Below are positions 7,234 to 16,716 of a stretch of DNA of 61,660 bases, one piece after another. The stretch's first letter is position 1. Each line of letters begins with the position of its first letter. Under the pieces are notes generated by a model. That model ran no database searches. It saw only the letters and a list, made by a program, of their open reading frames with translations, and had not been told where the DNA came from. The stretch is from an uncultured Elusimicrobium sp. (GTDB lineage Bacteria; Elusimicrobiota; Elusimicrobia; Elusimicrobiales; Elusimicrobiaceae), in NCBI GenBank assembly GCA_902766765.1, contig CACXER010000007.1:1-61660 (forward strand). Direction: 5' to 3'. Made by a program: the position numbers and the translations under genes.

Positions 7234-7725
7234 TTAAAAACCTCCTAATACATTGTGAATCAGGGAACTTACCGTCATTCCGAATGACCCCTTATTGGCG
7301 GCTTTGCGTTTTGCCAACGCCGAGGCTTGTAAGGCTTGAATATACTGTTCGGTTTCTTTATTATTTTCATACACAGCCGCCTGTAATTCATTGGCCAATT
7401 GTCGCTCTTCCAAGAGAGATTGAAAGCGGCTGTTGTTTAATAGATACTGTACCGTAGCCGAATCTTGCCGCAATCCCGAGGCCGCCAACTGTGCCCGTTG
7501 CGTGGCTTGAGTTTGCAACTGCGTTTGATACAACCCGCGGGATTTCTCCGCCGCCGAAGTCAACAAGTATGTATTTTTCGCCGAGTTTTGCGCCGCAGCG
7601 AGGGCGGCTTGATAAACATCATTATCGGCCTGATCATGCAACGTGTTGCGGGTGCGTCGTTTCTGTGATAAGGCCTGTAAGAAGGTCGTCAATCCCTTCT
7701 CTATTTCTTCTAAGGTTTCTCCCAT
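7234..7725 (-). CDS. Internal virion protein candidate (T7 gp14-like by position)
   Basis: This 163-aa protein is mainly amphipathic helix (AAEKSRGLYQTQLQTQATQ) with a hydrophobic end (TVSSLIHNVLGGF). It lies directly before the larger ejection-type protein, 1 bp apart, with a GGAG ribosome site. T7-like phages encode a small membrane-inserting ejection protein at this place. The specific assignment is inference. Confidence 0.5.
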   Translation of the reverse strand: MGETLEEIEKGLTTFLQALSQKRRTRNTLHDQADNDVYQAALAAAQNSAKNTYLLTSAAEKSRGLYQTQLQTQATQRAQLAASGLRQDSATVQYLLNNSRFQSLLEERQLANELQAAVYENNKETEQYIQALQASALAKRKAANKGSFGMTVSSLIHNVLGGF

Positions 7726-7753
7726 AGTTCCTCCTAACTAATAAAAATAAAAT

Positions 7754-7784
7754 TTGGAAGTTTTCTCTTTTAAAAAGGTATAAT
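7754..7784 (+). promoter_or_regulatory. Rightward promoter of the cargo gene at 7812
   Basis: TTGGAA (7754-7759), a 19-bp spacer, and a perfect TATAAT (7779-7784) point against the phage late transcription. An AAGGAGA ribosome site and ATG follow. Confidence 0.65.
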
Positions 7785-7811
7785 GAAAAAAACTACTATC
7801 AAGGAGACAAT

Positions 7812-8576
7812 ATGTTTGGACTAATTATTTTTGTACTGTTGGTTATCGCCATTACGTATGGCCTGTTTTTCCTGATTTTTAAGGGGATTTGGTTGTTATG
7901 CAAAAAGCATAAAAACCTGTGGCCGCTTGTATTGGCCGGTATTAGCACCATCGTCACCATGTTGGCGCTTGCGGCTCTGACCGCTTGGGGTGTAATGCTG
8001 ATTTTAGCCCCTTTTCTTCCGATGAAACAACGCTGGGAAGAACACCCTCAACCCATTTACGGTTTACACGCTTATACCGACCCGGCTTATCATTTCACGT
8101 TGCAACTTCCCGACGGGATGGACTACTCAGAATGGATTGATTTCGACGGCTATTCCGTTAAATTGGGCTTCAATACCAACTTGGTAAAAAAAGATCAAGC
8201 GGGAAAAGGAATCACCGGCCCGTTACTTTTTTCTCTTATCATCCGCCAGAGCAAACAAGTCAATCCGGCCAGTCCGTTTAGCGTGTTAGAAAAGGAATTA
8301 CTCACACAAGAATCCCAACGCCGGTTAACCTTGCAAGAACATCGGGAAATAGACATCAACGGATATCCGGGCTATTATGCCTCGGGAATATCCCATACCA
8401 ACCGCGGTAACGTACCGTTATGGTTACAAGCCGTGTATCAAAATGGTGTCATTGTGTACGTCGTCTCTTCCGAAATCAATAACGGAAACGCGTCTTCGAC
8501 AAGTGATGCTCGAACATTGGCCACCAGTTTGCAACCGGCCTTAGCCCCGTTACTTACGGAGTCGGCAGGCAACTAA
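7812..8576 (+). CDS. Membrane-anchored protein, prophage cargo (moron) of unknown function
   Basis: This 254-aa protein has two N-terminal membrane helices (about 3-28 and 38-68) and a soluble C-terminal domain (about 80-250). The domain starts AYTDPAYHFTLQLPDG, a pattern like PsbP-type or lipoprotein domains of host membrane proteins. It is encoded opposite to the flanking virion genes and has its own promoter and its own terminator (8591-8626). That is the mark of a lysogenic-conversion gene expressed while the late genes are silent. Function unknown; surface exclusion or envelope change would fit the topology. Confidence 0.8.
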   Translation: MFGLIIFVLLVIAITYGLFFLIFKGIWLLCKKHKNLWPLVLAGISTIVTMLALAALTAWGVMLILAPFLPMKQRWEEHPQPIYGLHAYTDPAYHFTLQLPDGMDYSEWIDFDGYSVKLGFNTNLVKKDQAGKGITGPLLFSLIIRQSKQVNPASPFSVLEKELLTQESQRRLTLQEHREIDINGYPGYYASGISHTNRGNVPLWLQAVYQNGVIVYVVSSEINNGNASSTSDARTLATSLQPALAPLLTESAGN

Positions 8577-8590
8577 TCTATTGGCTAGAT

Positions 8591-8626
8591 AAGGCGGACT
8601 TGCTTAAAGGCAGGTCCGCCTTTTTT
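8591..8626 (+). terminator. Terminator of the cargo gene
   Basis: The stem GGCGGACTTGC/GCAGGTCCGCC with a TTAAAG loop is followed by TTTTTT. It lies 7 bp from the end of the oppositely oriented tail gene. Confidence 0.9.
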
Positions 8627-8633
8627 GTGGGGA

Positions 8634-11240
8634 TTACGCCACCCGGCACAAGAGTGCCAAGAGCGTAATGGGTAGAGGATCCGTTTGCGTTAGTACTAAA
8701 GACGGCCCTAAACGATGCGTTCCGGATAACGTTAAAACATAGTTTTCCGTCTGTAACGCAAGCGGTGTATTATAAGGTTCGCTACGGCGTTGGATAATTT
8801 CTTCCCCAGTTTCTTCGGCGGTAGAAACAACTCCTCCGCGACTATCGGCCAGTTGTACGGTAACAGATACGATACGCTTTTTCTGGTCGGAAGAAAATCC
8901 GTTTTCCGACGCAAACACAACCGGCAATGTTTCCAGCCGGGCTTGATAGGCAAGACCCACATGCACACAATTTACCGCATGCGGTAACGTAATACTCCCT
9001 TGACTAACCGTCCTGTTTTCCAACGGATTTCCGTCGGCTAATACGTTCACGCTACGCCCTTCCAAATGCGTCAGCCCCGTTACTTGGCTAAAAGGCGTAT
9101 CTGATCGCTTTGTCACACAGGCATCTAAAAAGATTTGGTCTTGCGGCAATTTACTGGATAACCGGGGTAACAACTTTTCAATCAAATACGCGCCATTGCG
9201 TTCCACGACCAACCAAATTTCGTCGTAACCGCGGTTGGGAATTGTACACACACTGCAAAATTTTCCTTGCGTCGTATGATGCGTCCAGGCACATACATTT
9301 TGTTCGGGCACATAGGTGAGCGAAGCCAACACTCCGTCGGCAAGAACACACCATACTAAATTATCGGGTTCTTGTTGGTAACAAATTTCCCGAATCTCAT
9401 TATTATGAAATAAGTGTTTAGCGCACAACGTAAGGTCTTCGCCGATATATGACGTGGAACGGTAATCGTAATAAAAATCCCGTAACGATCCGCCGCGTGC
9501 TTGTACGTAAAGAGCACGGTTGCCCACCATAATAACGCCGCAACGGCTTGCCCCGCGCTCACTTTGTTGCTGGATTTGCAAATTGTACGGTGTCAACGCA
9601 CCGGAAGAAGACAGTGTCCACTCGCTTCCGGCGGTAAATATCATCAGCCGCCCCGCCACGGCCACATGACAAATAGCATTTAATTTCTTGCCGGATAATT
9701 TAACACTCAACGCATCGCTGTCCAACAATCCGGCGCGCGCATGGCCAAAATCACTATAGGCACCCGTTTTAGAAAACCATACGGTTTGCGGTTCGGCCGT
9801 CGTACCGGCAAGCCCCAAACGGTCTTGGTAAAAAAATACGCACACTGGGTATCCGTTTTTAGGGCTGAACGACCCCTCTGCCCAATTATCCGTCCAATCG
9901 GTCGCCCCGTACGGTCGTTCCAGCGATACTTTTACTTGGCGCGCATTGATAAAATCCGTTACGATCGCAATACCCTCCTGCACAAAAGCCGCCGCCGATA
10001 ATTCATACCCGGCTTGTCCGGTAATGTCGGTAGCACGTAATCGTAAATAGTAAATTTTTCCAATATCTTCCAGTGTACCGAAATCCACAATATTATCGTC
10101 GTTAGAGGTACGGCTATAGTGGCGCACGGCCTGCCAGGTTGTGCCTAAATCTTCCGATTTTTCCAACACAACGGTTCCCGTCCACGTGCCGGAAGTTTGC
10201 AAACGCCAATCGGAACCGGATTTTATCACGTTGGAAATTCCCTCATACCCTACGCTGCCCGTCTGGTATTGGCTTTCAATCGGGTGGGTGACACTAAACC
10301 GCCCGCCTACGTTTAACGGAGAAAATAAATCAAAATTACTTTCCAACAAATACGTTAAATCCCCTACGGCTACCGTTCCTCCTTCGTTGACACCCCCGTT
10401 CAACGTTTCCTCTATAGCAAAACTGGGGTTTTGAGCAAAACTCAGACGATACGTCAACTTGAAGGTCGCACCGTTCCAATCTCCTCCGGTGGCCGCGGGC
10501 GAGGTAATTTTCAGCACTCCCCCCAAATTGACCGCCGTCAACCCTTGCGAACCATAGCGCGTATTGAAACTGGATACCAGTTGATTGAGGTCCAACCCGT
10601 AATTGTCCGGCATAAAAAACTGTTCGTTATTAAAGTACCCAAATACAATGTAACGGCTATCCGTTACCGGAGAAACACTGAGCGAGGCCGCCACCCCTTC
10701 TACTTCCATAGTGTCTTGCGTAGTCGTAATGCGTAGTTGCCGGGAAGATTGGGTATTGGCCAGTTGAAACGGCCCAAAGTGAATAGGATATTCCGCCAAC
10801 GTAAACCGCCCCGCCGACACACGCGACAAACAATACACGGGATGAGCCGGATGGGCCAAAAACAGTTGTTGGTCATACTGGGCAAACGAAATAACGGCCA
10901 CCTCCGCCGCCGTATACGGGGAAACAATCTCGTACGGAGCGGCATTATCCGCCAATACCTGTCCCGCCGACGTATAGACCCGGATATACTGGTTTCCAAA
11001 CTCCAGCACATACGCTTCGTCTTCTCCGATTACAAACGGAATCAACCGGCACGGCTGATTAGTTTTGGCTGTTCCCATATAGGCCGTGCCCGGTCGGTTG
11101 GACGCGCCCCCTTGCGGATGAACAAAAAAGTTACAGGCACTTTTGACCCAAGACGTATACGCGGCACTATCTATCCGCGCGGCTAATGCCGGGCTGACTT
11201 CCCCCCCGGCAAAAGAAGGTTGAACATGACGTGAAAACAT
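8634..11240 (-). CDS. Tail tubular protein B-like (podovirus nozzle)
   Basis: This is an 868-aa virion protein. The N-terminus (SFAGGEVSPALAARID, then NFFVHPQGGASNRPGTAY) is the recognisable start of the large nozzle/tube proteins of BcepC6B- and T7-like podoviruses. It would form the tip of the short tail through which DNA leaves. Its ATG overlaps the stop of tail tubular protein A by one base (TAATG). The length is typical. Confidence 0.8.
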   Translation of the reverse strand: MFSRHVQPSFAGGEVSPALAARIDSAAYTSWVKSACNFFVHPQGGASNRPGTAYMGTAKTNQPCRLIPFVIGEDEAYVLEFGNQYIRVYTSAGQVLADNAAPYEIVSPYTAAEVAVISFAQYDQQLFLAHPAHPVYCLSRVSAGRFTLAEYPIHFGPFQLANTQSSRQLRITTTQDTMEVEGVAASLSVSPVTDSRYIVFGYFNNEQFFMPDNYGLDLNQLVSSFNTRYGSQGLTAVNLGGVLKITSPAATGGDWNGATFKLTYRLSFAQNPSFAIEETLNGGVNEGGTVAVGDLTYLLESNFDLFSPLNVGGRFSVTHPIESQYQTGSVGYEGISNVIKSGSDWRLQTSGTWTGTVVLEKSEDLGTTWQAVRHYSRTSNDDNIVDFGTLEDIGKIYYLRLRATDITGQAGYELSAAAFVQEGIAIVTDFINARQVKVSLERPYGATDWTDNWAEGSFSPKNGYPVCVFFYQDRLGLAGTTAEPQTVWFSKTGAYSDFGHARAGLLDSDALSVKLSGKKLNAICHVAVAGRLMIFTAGSEWTLSSSGALTPYNLQIQQQSERGASRCGVIMVGNRALYVQARGGSLRDFYYDYRSTSYIGEDLTLCAKHLFHNNEIREICYQQEPDNLVWCVLADGVLASLTYVPEQNVCAWTHHTTQGKFCSVCTIPNRGYDEIWLVVERNGAYLIEKLLPRLSSKLPQDQIFLDACVTKRSDTPFSQVTGLTHLEGRSVNVLADGNPLENRTVSQGSITLPHAVNCVHVGLAYQARLETLPVVFASENGFSSDQKKRIVSVTVQLADSRGGVVSTAEETGEEIIQRRSEPYNTPLALQTENYVLTLSGTHRLGPSLVLTQTDPLPITLLALLCRVA

Positions 11241-11821
11241 TAGCGAACCTCCGTAAAAGCATCGGGGGTATTGCCCGGCGTGAACGATTCCGAAGCGTTA
11301 CTGCGGCGGGCTTCTTCTAAACTAAGCGTATATTTTTGCAATAACTGGGCGGCCAATTGCGTATCGGCCGTTAGAGATACCGCCAAATCACAGGCCAACG
11401 CCAAGGAAAAACTCTTGATAAACGCCGCATCAAACAGGTTTTCGTCGGTAATCCGACGGGTATATTCCCCATACGCCTGCTGGGAGGGAATTACCAATAC
11501 CCGGCTATGTAAATCCGGGCGGAAAAATTCTTGAAACGGCAGCCGGGAACGGTTCGGGTCAAATACGCGCCGGATAAAAAGGGCTTCGACCGGGTACTTA
11601 TAAACAAACCGCCCTTGTTCATTGGCTTGTTCTTCCAGCAGAGCCAAGGGCTCCGCCACTGCGGCAAAAGCCCAATTATGGGTACGCAAAACCTCATCCC
11701 GCACCGGAGCATAAAATAAATTTAACCGGCGCGCCTTTTCATTTTCCTGTTCCAAAGATGAAATGGGAGATTGGCCTAATTGTGCCAATGCCAAATTACA
11801 AATACTGATTTTTGATATCAT
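11240..11821 (-). CDS. Tail tubular protein A-like (adaptor)
   Basis: This 193-aa protein has the pattern CNLALAQLGQSPISSL, then LNLFYAPVRDEVLRTHNWAFA, as in T7 gp11-type adaptor proteins that join portal and tail. The position directly before the nozzle gene, with a TAATG overlap, supports the call. Confidence 0.85.
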   Translation of the reverse strand: MISKISICNLALAQLGQSPISSLEQENEKARRLNLFYAPVRDEVLRTHNWAFAAVAEPLALLEEQANEQGRFVYKYPVEALFIRRVFDPNRSRLPFQEFFRPDLHSRVLVIPSQQAYGEYTRRITDENLFDAAFIKSFSLALACDLAVSLTADTQLAAQLLQKYTLSLEEARRSNASESFTPGNTPDAFTEVR

Positions 11822-12312
11822 TTTTATACTCCATTTTAATTTTATTTATTTTTTAAGATATTTTTTATATTTTAAAATATATTATTTTTAAAATTAAATT
11901 TAATTTTACTTATTTTTTAAGTATTTATTTTTTTAATGTTATTTTTAATAAAATATTTTTTATATAAAAATAATTTTAATTGTATTTTTAAAAATACTTA
12001 AAATTTAAGTACTTTTTATTTTCAATACATTTTTAAGCAAAATAAGAATTGATTTTGAAAAAGTAAAAAAGTATGCGTATTGTTTCCTATCATCCACTCA
12101 CTTACGGCCCTGTGATTTTCATTATAAAATCCAAAAAACATACTCCTTTACTGGTTTCAAAAGGCATTTTCCCCCATTTTTACCCTGATTTTACGCAAAA
12201 TCACGCATAGATACGGTTTTTGAAGTCTGGACTATGGGATTTATTCCCCAAAACAGGTTTATAAGCCCACCGGGCGGTACGAAGCCCGCCCGGATCAGGC
12301 CTATTTGCGGAG
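11822..12312. other. Gene-free gap with extreme AT-rich tract inside the late operon
   Basis: No gene is visible. Bases 11825-12060 are almost pure A and T with only scattered G or C, unlike anything else in the window. 12061-12310 has normal composition and ends with a strong hairpin (CCGGGCGG/CCGCCCGG near 12269-12291) beside the capsid operon end. That hairpin has no clean T-run on the minus strand. A perfect minus-strand TATAAT lies near 12125 without a good -35. The gap splits the head and tail modules, so it may hold a terminator plus a tail promoter, or be inserted DNA. Confidence 0.6.
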
Positions 12313-12696
12313 TCAGTGCATATCTACGGTATCGGTCAAGAAGCAAGAGACCTTTCCGGCCGTAGCGGTGCCGGTTACCGTATATTTTGCGCGCAAGTAG
12401 CGTTTGACCCCCGCGGGGATGGCTACCGCCAACAAGGATTTGTTAGCAGTCAGCGCGGCAGCCAAAAAATCGGCCGAAGCCAACTCTACTGCATCTGAAA
12501 AGTTGGAATTAGCGGCCGTTTCCAGGGCAACTTTCATACTGGTTAGACCCGCAAAGTCCACATCTACGCGGCAAAGGGCAAATAGAGCCCCGGGCACAAA
12601 ATTCCCGGCCGCGGTTAAATCTACCACATTGGTAGAGGCCGCTGTGGTGGTAACGGCTTGTTTTTCGGATAATACACCATTTTGGTCAAGTAACAT
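12313..12696 (-). CDS. Bbp16-like capsid-associated protein
   Basis: This is a 127-aa protein. The start LLDQNGVLSEKQAVTTTAAS and the end GVKRYLRAKYTVTGTATAGK match the pattern of the Bbp16 family, which lies directly after the major capsid protein in BPP-1-type phages and probably decorates the head. It starts 9 bp after the capsid gene stop. Confidence 0.8.
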   Translation of the reverse strand: MLLDQNGVLSEKQAVTTTAASTNVVDLTAAGNFVPGALFALCRVDVDFAGLTSMKVALETAANSNFSDAVELASADFLAAALTANKSLLAVAIPAGVKRYLRAKYTVTGTATAGKVSCFLTDTVDMH

Positions 12697-12705
12697 AATT
12701 CCCTC

Positions 12706-13683
12706 CTAGGCAACAATGGCTTCCGTATCGGTAATAGCGTCGCAGATATGTACCGGGATTTCGTTGAACGTCATAAGCGGGCGGGCGGTCAACTGATCCG
12801 GCGTATATTGGACGTTGGAGCGGCTGCTGGCGAGTTTACGCAAGGCCGCTTTGACGGTACGGTTCATATACCACACCGGCTTACCCATAGACAAACTTTG
12901 GATGCGTTCTTCTAAGTCACACATTTTGTCAATGAGGTCGCTGGGGATATTGGTCGTATCAATATTGCAGATACGTCCGGCGAAACGCCAATCTTGTACG
13001 GCTAGACCCAGTTTCCACTCAAAATATTCTTTGTAAGCCGGGTATTCGTTGCCGTTAGCGTCTACGTGATTGACGAGCCCATGGTCTACGCGTTGGATAC
13101 CGGCCTTAGAGCCCTTGGGGAAGAAGGTAAACACCTTATCCGTATCCCATACCACGAGGTAGATAGACGAGTTTTTATTGGCGGTGCTGCTGCCCCCGTC
13201 AATAACGTTGCGGGAACTTTCCGCGCCGGAAAGTTCGCAATAGCGGGCGGCAAGTCCGGTAAAGCGTTCCGGGTTAGTCCCTACGTTTCCGTAGATAAGG
13301 TTTGTTGCCATGGTGTTAGACATACCGGCGATAATCGCACGGGATTGCCCGGTGCGTACGGCATCTACGTGGCCGCCTTTTTCCGCAACGAGTTTATCTA
13401 CCACGGAATAAGCGGACAACGTACCATACGATTCCACTACCACTTTCGTAGTGGCTTTGGCAGGTTCAATGCCTTGGTAAGCACGGCGCCAGGTGCCTTC
13501 CGGGATACCGGTGCGTACGGCGTATTCGTGGCCGCTGTCTAAGGAACTTTCGCACACGAGGGCATCGCCAACGATATCGTTAGATTGGCTAAGCACTTCT
13601 GCAATGGCAAGTTCCTGACCCGACGGGTCAAATTGTTTGGCGTAATCAACTAAACTGTATTGTTTATCAGCAATAATTGCCAT
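12706..13683 (-). CDS. Major capsid protein (BPP-1 Bbp17-like)
   Basis: This 325-aa protein has the pattern ADKQYSLVDYAKQFDPSG, then IVGDALVCESS and GTWRRAYQGIEPAKATT, as in the capsid subunits of BcepC6B/BPP-1-like podoviruses. A GGAG site precedes the ATG. Position after a scaffold-like gene and before a Bbp16-like gene agrees. It would form the HK97-fold icosahedral shell. Confidence 0.88.
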   Translation of the reverse strand: MAIIADKQYSLVDYAKQFDPSGQELAIAEVLSQSNDIVGDALVCESSLDSGHEYAVRTGIPEGTWRRAYQGIEPAKATTKVVVESYGTLSAYSVVDKLVAEKGGHVDAVRTGQSRAIIAGMSNTMATNLIYGNVGTNPERFTGLAARYCELSGAESSRNVIDGGSSTANKNSSIYLVVWDTDKVFTFFPKGSKAGIQRVDHGLVNHVDANGNEYPAYKEYFEWKLGLAVQDWRFAGRICNIDTTNIPSDLIDKMCDLEERIQSLSMGKPVWYMNRTVKAALRKLASSRSNVQYTPDQLTARPLMTFNEIPVHICDAITDTEAIVA

Positions 13684-13694
13684 ATTTTTCTCCT

Positions 13695-14264
13695 TTAATT
13701 TCTTTTTCCGTACAATGCTTCAGCGAAGGTTTTATCCTGCGGGGCAGACGGTATGCCGCCCGTGCTGGCGTCTTCGCTAATGGTACGTCCGATCCCGCTG
13801 AGCGTACGGATCACAACAGGATGATTTCCCAGCCCCGTTTCTTCCAGAAGTTGTCGCAATTCCGGGCCGCCAAATGTATCGGCGGCGCGAAGTGCAAAAC
13901 CTATTTCCCGCTCTAATCCGGCCCCGTATAAGGCGCGGGTTTGGTGCGCCCACGCCACCGTTTGAGCCCTTTTTTCTTCTTGGGCTTGTTGGACGGTGCG
14001 TTTGGCAACGTCGTTGGAAAACGCTTGTAATTTTTCCACTTGTTCCGGAGCGAGTTTCCACTCGCTGGCCAAGTTCTTAAACGTTTCCAACTCCGCTACG
14101 TTAAACGGTGCTTTTTCGCAAGCGGCAGATGAGTCTGGGGATGCGGACGGCTGTTCCCGGGGACGGTCTTGGGGTGTTGTTTCCAAGCCCGGTGCGGCAG
14201 TATCGGGTACAGACGAAGCCGTTAAATCGGTATTTTCAAGCGCAGGTGAAGTAGTTTCAGACAT
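13695..14264 (-). CDS. Capsid assembly (scaffold-like) protein
   Basis: This 189-aa protein has an acidic, Pro/Ser-rich disordered N-terminal third, then long helices (EKLQAFSNDVAKRTVQQAQEE). It is encoded just before the major capsid gene, the usual site for scaffold proteins. Its start overlaps the Bbp19-like gene by 8 bp. The exact family is not certain. Confidence 0.65.
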   Translation of the reverse strand: MSETTSPALENTDLTASSVPDTAAPGLETTPQDRPREQPSASPDSSAACEKAPFNVAELETFKNLASEWKLAPEQVEKLQAFSNDVAKRTVQQAQEEKRAQTVAWAHQTRALYGAGLEREIGFALRAADTFGGPELRQLLEETGLGNHPVVIRTLSGIGRTISEDASTGGIPSAPQDKTFAEALYGKRN

Positions 14265-14565
14265 GAGTGAGTTCCTCCGTTAGACGGTTGATTTCATTTT
14301 GTTCCGAGTTGACTTCGGAAACATATTCTCCCCGCATTTGTTGGTAAGCGGTGGGAGCGGCGTCCTCTATTTCAGACAGTAAGAACAGTCCAATACTTTG
14401 CTGTCCGCAATGAAACGCCGTCGCCGTAGAATCCCCCGGCACAAAACTGTGTTGGTGGACGCGGCACGCTTGCAACAAGCGCCACAGCACGCGGCGGCCT
14501 TGCGGTGTTTTTAAGACCGTTTGCAAGTCGGCAGTAGTACGTTTTTTAAGTTGTTTTTCGTTCAT
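14257..14565 (-). CDS. Bbp19-like phage protein
   Basis: This 102-aa protein has DLQTVLKTPQGRRVLWRLLQ and then QSIGLFLLSEIEDAAPTAYQ, the pattern of the small Bbp19-type proteins between portal and capsid genes in BPP-1-like phages. Function unknown; a minor head-assembly role is presumed from position. It starts 195 bp after the portal stop, across a gene-free stretch. Confidence 0.75.
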   Translation of the reverse strand: MNEKQLKKRTTADLQTVLKTPQGRRVLWRLLQACRVHQHSFVPGDSTATAFHCGQQSIGLFLLSEIEDAAPTAYQQMRGEYVSEVNSEQNEINRLTEELTHV

Positions 14566-14760
14566 AGAATTCCCCTGGGAAAAGACGCACCCGGACTTGT
14601 CTTTCCCTCCCCCGCCAAACAGCGTGCTCCTATTTTAGACGCCTGTTTGTGCAAGGGTATGCAGTCAGTAGCGAAAGGGGTTACTTCTCGGGAGTTTCCC
14701 CCTCCGCCCGCACCGGGCCGTAACGCTTATAAGGACGCGCCCGAGTGCGGTTTTTTCCCT

Positions 14761-16341
14761 TTAGTTTTCCGAATGTTCCGGGGAACCGACGGCAGGGGTG
14801 TCCGCCGCTTGCGGGGAGGGCGCTACAGCGTCACTCCCCGCCGGGGGAATTTCCGCGGTGCTCTTTAAGAGCGTAGGGGCTACGCCCAGGGCATTTAGGC
14901 CTTCTTCCAGCGCGCAGTCGTAGTCTACGCGGCTAAGAAGTTCCGGTTTGGCCGCCGCCAGATTAGCGGCATAATTGAGCCCCTGCACGAGCGCGGATAA
15001 TCCCGCCGCCTTCTGCGCTTGTGCGATGAGAGAAACATATTCTACTTTGAGCGGTAATCCCTGGATACTTTCCGGCGGTGTGGGCAATAATCCTTGCCGG
15101 GAAAGTAAATTAAACGCACGGTCAATAAGCGGGTCCAACAGTTCGTTTTTAAGCCGTTCCAGTACAGGCCCCAACACCAACATTTTTTCTTGGTGGCGTT
15201 CGGCCACTTCGGTCGCGGTCATACCGGTATAATTTTGTGCGGAAAGCGACAAAAACACGTCCGCAAAAAATTGTGAACGGATGAGCGTACGCACCGACTC
15301 AATCGCCGCTTCCAGCGCGTTTAAATCCGGCTGGACTTGATACGCCGGACGCACCGCCCCGTCAGCCGCACCGTTGTAGCGGGTAACGCCGCCGGGGAGC
15401 AGGTTGACTTCTCCTTGCACGTTGGCGGAAACCATGACGGGCGGATTCGTGCTTTTATCTAAGGCAACCAGTTTGGTTTTTTGCATTTTTTGAAGCATTT
15501 TCACGTCGCCCAAACACTTCCATCCCGGGCCTTTGCCGTACACATCAGATGCGTTTTTCACTTCCCACCGCGCGGCAATGACCGGAAATTCTTTATATCC
15601 TCCCCGACGTAACACGTGGCCATCTTCCAAGAAATACACGCTGGCAAAGGGCATATGTAAATTATCTTCAAAAAACGGCGCATGCTTAGCATTGGGCATA
15701 ATCAAGTGAAATACTTTATGGTAACTACGTGCCAGTTCCTCTGCGGGGCGGGAAGTAATTTGCGTAGGCACGTGGTCCGCACCGAATTTTTCAATCAATT
15801 GTTCCCCCGTCATAAAAAACTCACGTCCGAACTGATTGATACGGCCTTTTTCATCGTTGCCCAAACAATATTCACCAACGGTAAACGGACGGCAAAAGAT
15901 TCCTTTTTCGCGGTCTTCTTCTACCAAAAAGGCCGCCGTACCAAATACGGCAATTTCTTCATAAAACCCGTGTAAAACGCCGTAAACATTACTTTTGGCA
16001 AACACATCTTCCAACCGTTTTTTGACGTCAAATATCCATTCGCGCGCACCGGGCAATTGCATGAGGTCCGCAGGCGCCAAGGATAAATCAAACCAACTGC
16101 GCGACGGACTGGTAAGACCCGACATCATCCCCGCACACAATACTTCCACGGCCAAACACGGCGCGGAGTCCAGCAGTGTTTTGTGGTCAATGCGGCGACC
16201 TTGAGCGGGCGTTTGCCCGTCAAAGAAACCGCGGGTGGGAGCAAGATACGTTCCCAGTTCTTTCCAAACAGGCAGAAAAGTCGCTTGCCCGTTTTTGAGG
16301 GCGTCGTATTGACGCTTATAATTTTGTTGTAACTGTTTCAT
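14761..16341 (-). CDS. Portal (head-to-tail connector) protein, podovirus type
   Basis: This is a 526-aa protein. The N-terminus contains PVWKELGTYLAPTRGFFDG, then LLDSAPCLAVEVLCAGMMSG and TSPSRSWFDLSL, the standard opening of podovirus connector proteins, with a FGTAAFLVEED segment in the middle. The last 50 residues are Pro/Ala-rich. It forms the dodecameric ring for DNA entry. A strong minus-strand promoter at 16717-16746 lies upstream; a rightward cargo gene sits between that promoter and this start. Confidence 0.9.
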   Translation of the reverse strand: MKQLQQNYKRQYDALKNGQATFLPVWKELGTYLAPTRGFFDGQTPAQGRRIDHKTLLDSAPCLAVEVLCAGMMSGLTSPSRSWFDLSLAPADLMQLPGAREWIFDVKKRLEDVFAKSNVYGVLHGFYEEIAVFGTAAFLVEEDREKGIFCRPFTVGEYCLGNDEKGRINQFGREFFMTGEQLIEKFGADHVPTQITSRPAEELARSYHKVFHLIMPNAKHAPFFEDNLHMPFASVYFLEDGHVLRRGGYKEFPVIAARWEVKNASDVYGKGPGWKCLGDVKMLQKMQKTKLVALDKSTNPPVMVSANVQGEVNLLPGGVTRYNGAADGAVRPAYQVQPDLNALEAAIESVRTLIRSQFFADVFLSLSAQNYTGMTATEVAERHQEKMLVLGPVLERLKNELLDPLIDRAFNLLSRQGLLPTPPESIQGLPLKVEYVSLIAQAQKAAGLSALVQGLNYAANLAAAKPELLSRVDYDCALEEGLNALGVAPTLLKSTAEIPPAGSDAVAPSPQAADTPAVGSPEHSEN

Positions 16342-16408
16342 AATGTATAAAAGAGAAGCACAGAGGAAGAAAATTTACTACTATGTAGAAAACAAAAGGA
16401 GGGAATAT

Positions 16409-16591
16409 ATGGTGGGACTGATTGTGATTTTTGTTTTTGTGGTATTGATCGCCGTACCGGGGTTTTACATCATTACACGCAAGATGTTTCCCAAGAGCAG
16501 CAAACGCTCAACCTTGTGGATAACAATTTTGTTGACGGCTTTACTCGTGGCAGTGCTGGCGTGGGGAACGCTGACAAATCTGCCTATGTAG
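16409..16591 (+). CDS. Small two-helix membrane protein, second prophage cargo gene
   Basis: This 60-aa protein starts MVGLIVIFVFVVLIAVPGFY, with AGGAGGG before the ATG. Two membrane helices (about 2-20 and 34-54) are joined by a basic loop (TRKMFPKSSKRS). It is encoded against the late operon between terL and portal and has its own terminator. Like the gene at 7812 it looks like a lysogeny-expressed cargo gene. Function unknown. Confidence 0.7.
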   Translation: MVGLIVIFVFVVLIAVPGFYIITRKMFPKSSKRSTLWITILLTALLVAVLAWGTLTNLPM

Positions 16592-16616
16592 AAAACTAAC
16601 AGGATATTTTTGTGCC

Positions 16617-16641
16617 AAACCGCCTGAAAAGGCGGTTTTTT
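16617..16641 (+). terminator. Terminator of the small cargo gene
   Basis: The stem AAACCGCC/GGCGGTTT with a TGAAAA loop is followed by a T-run. Confidence 0.88.
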
Positions 16642-16716
16642 ACGCGCAAAAACCAATTACTGAAAATAAACTGCAAATTATTCGGGAAATAAAGGAAGTA
16701 CTACTAAGATTTTATA

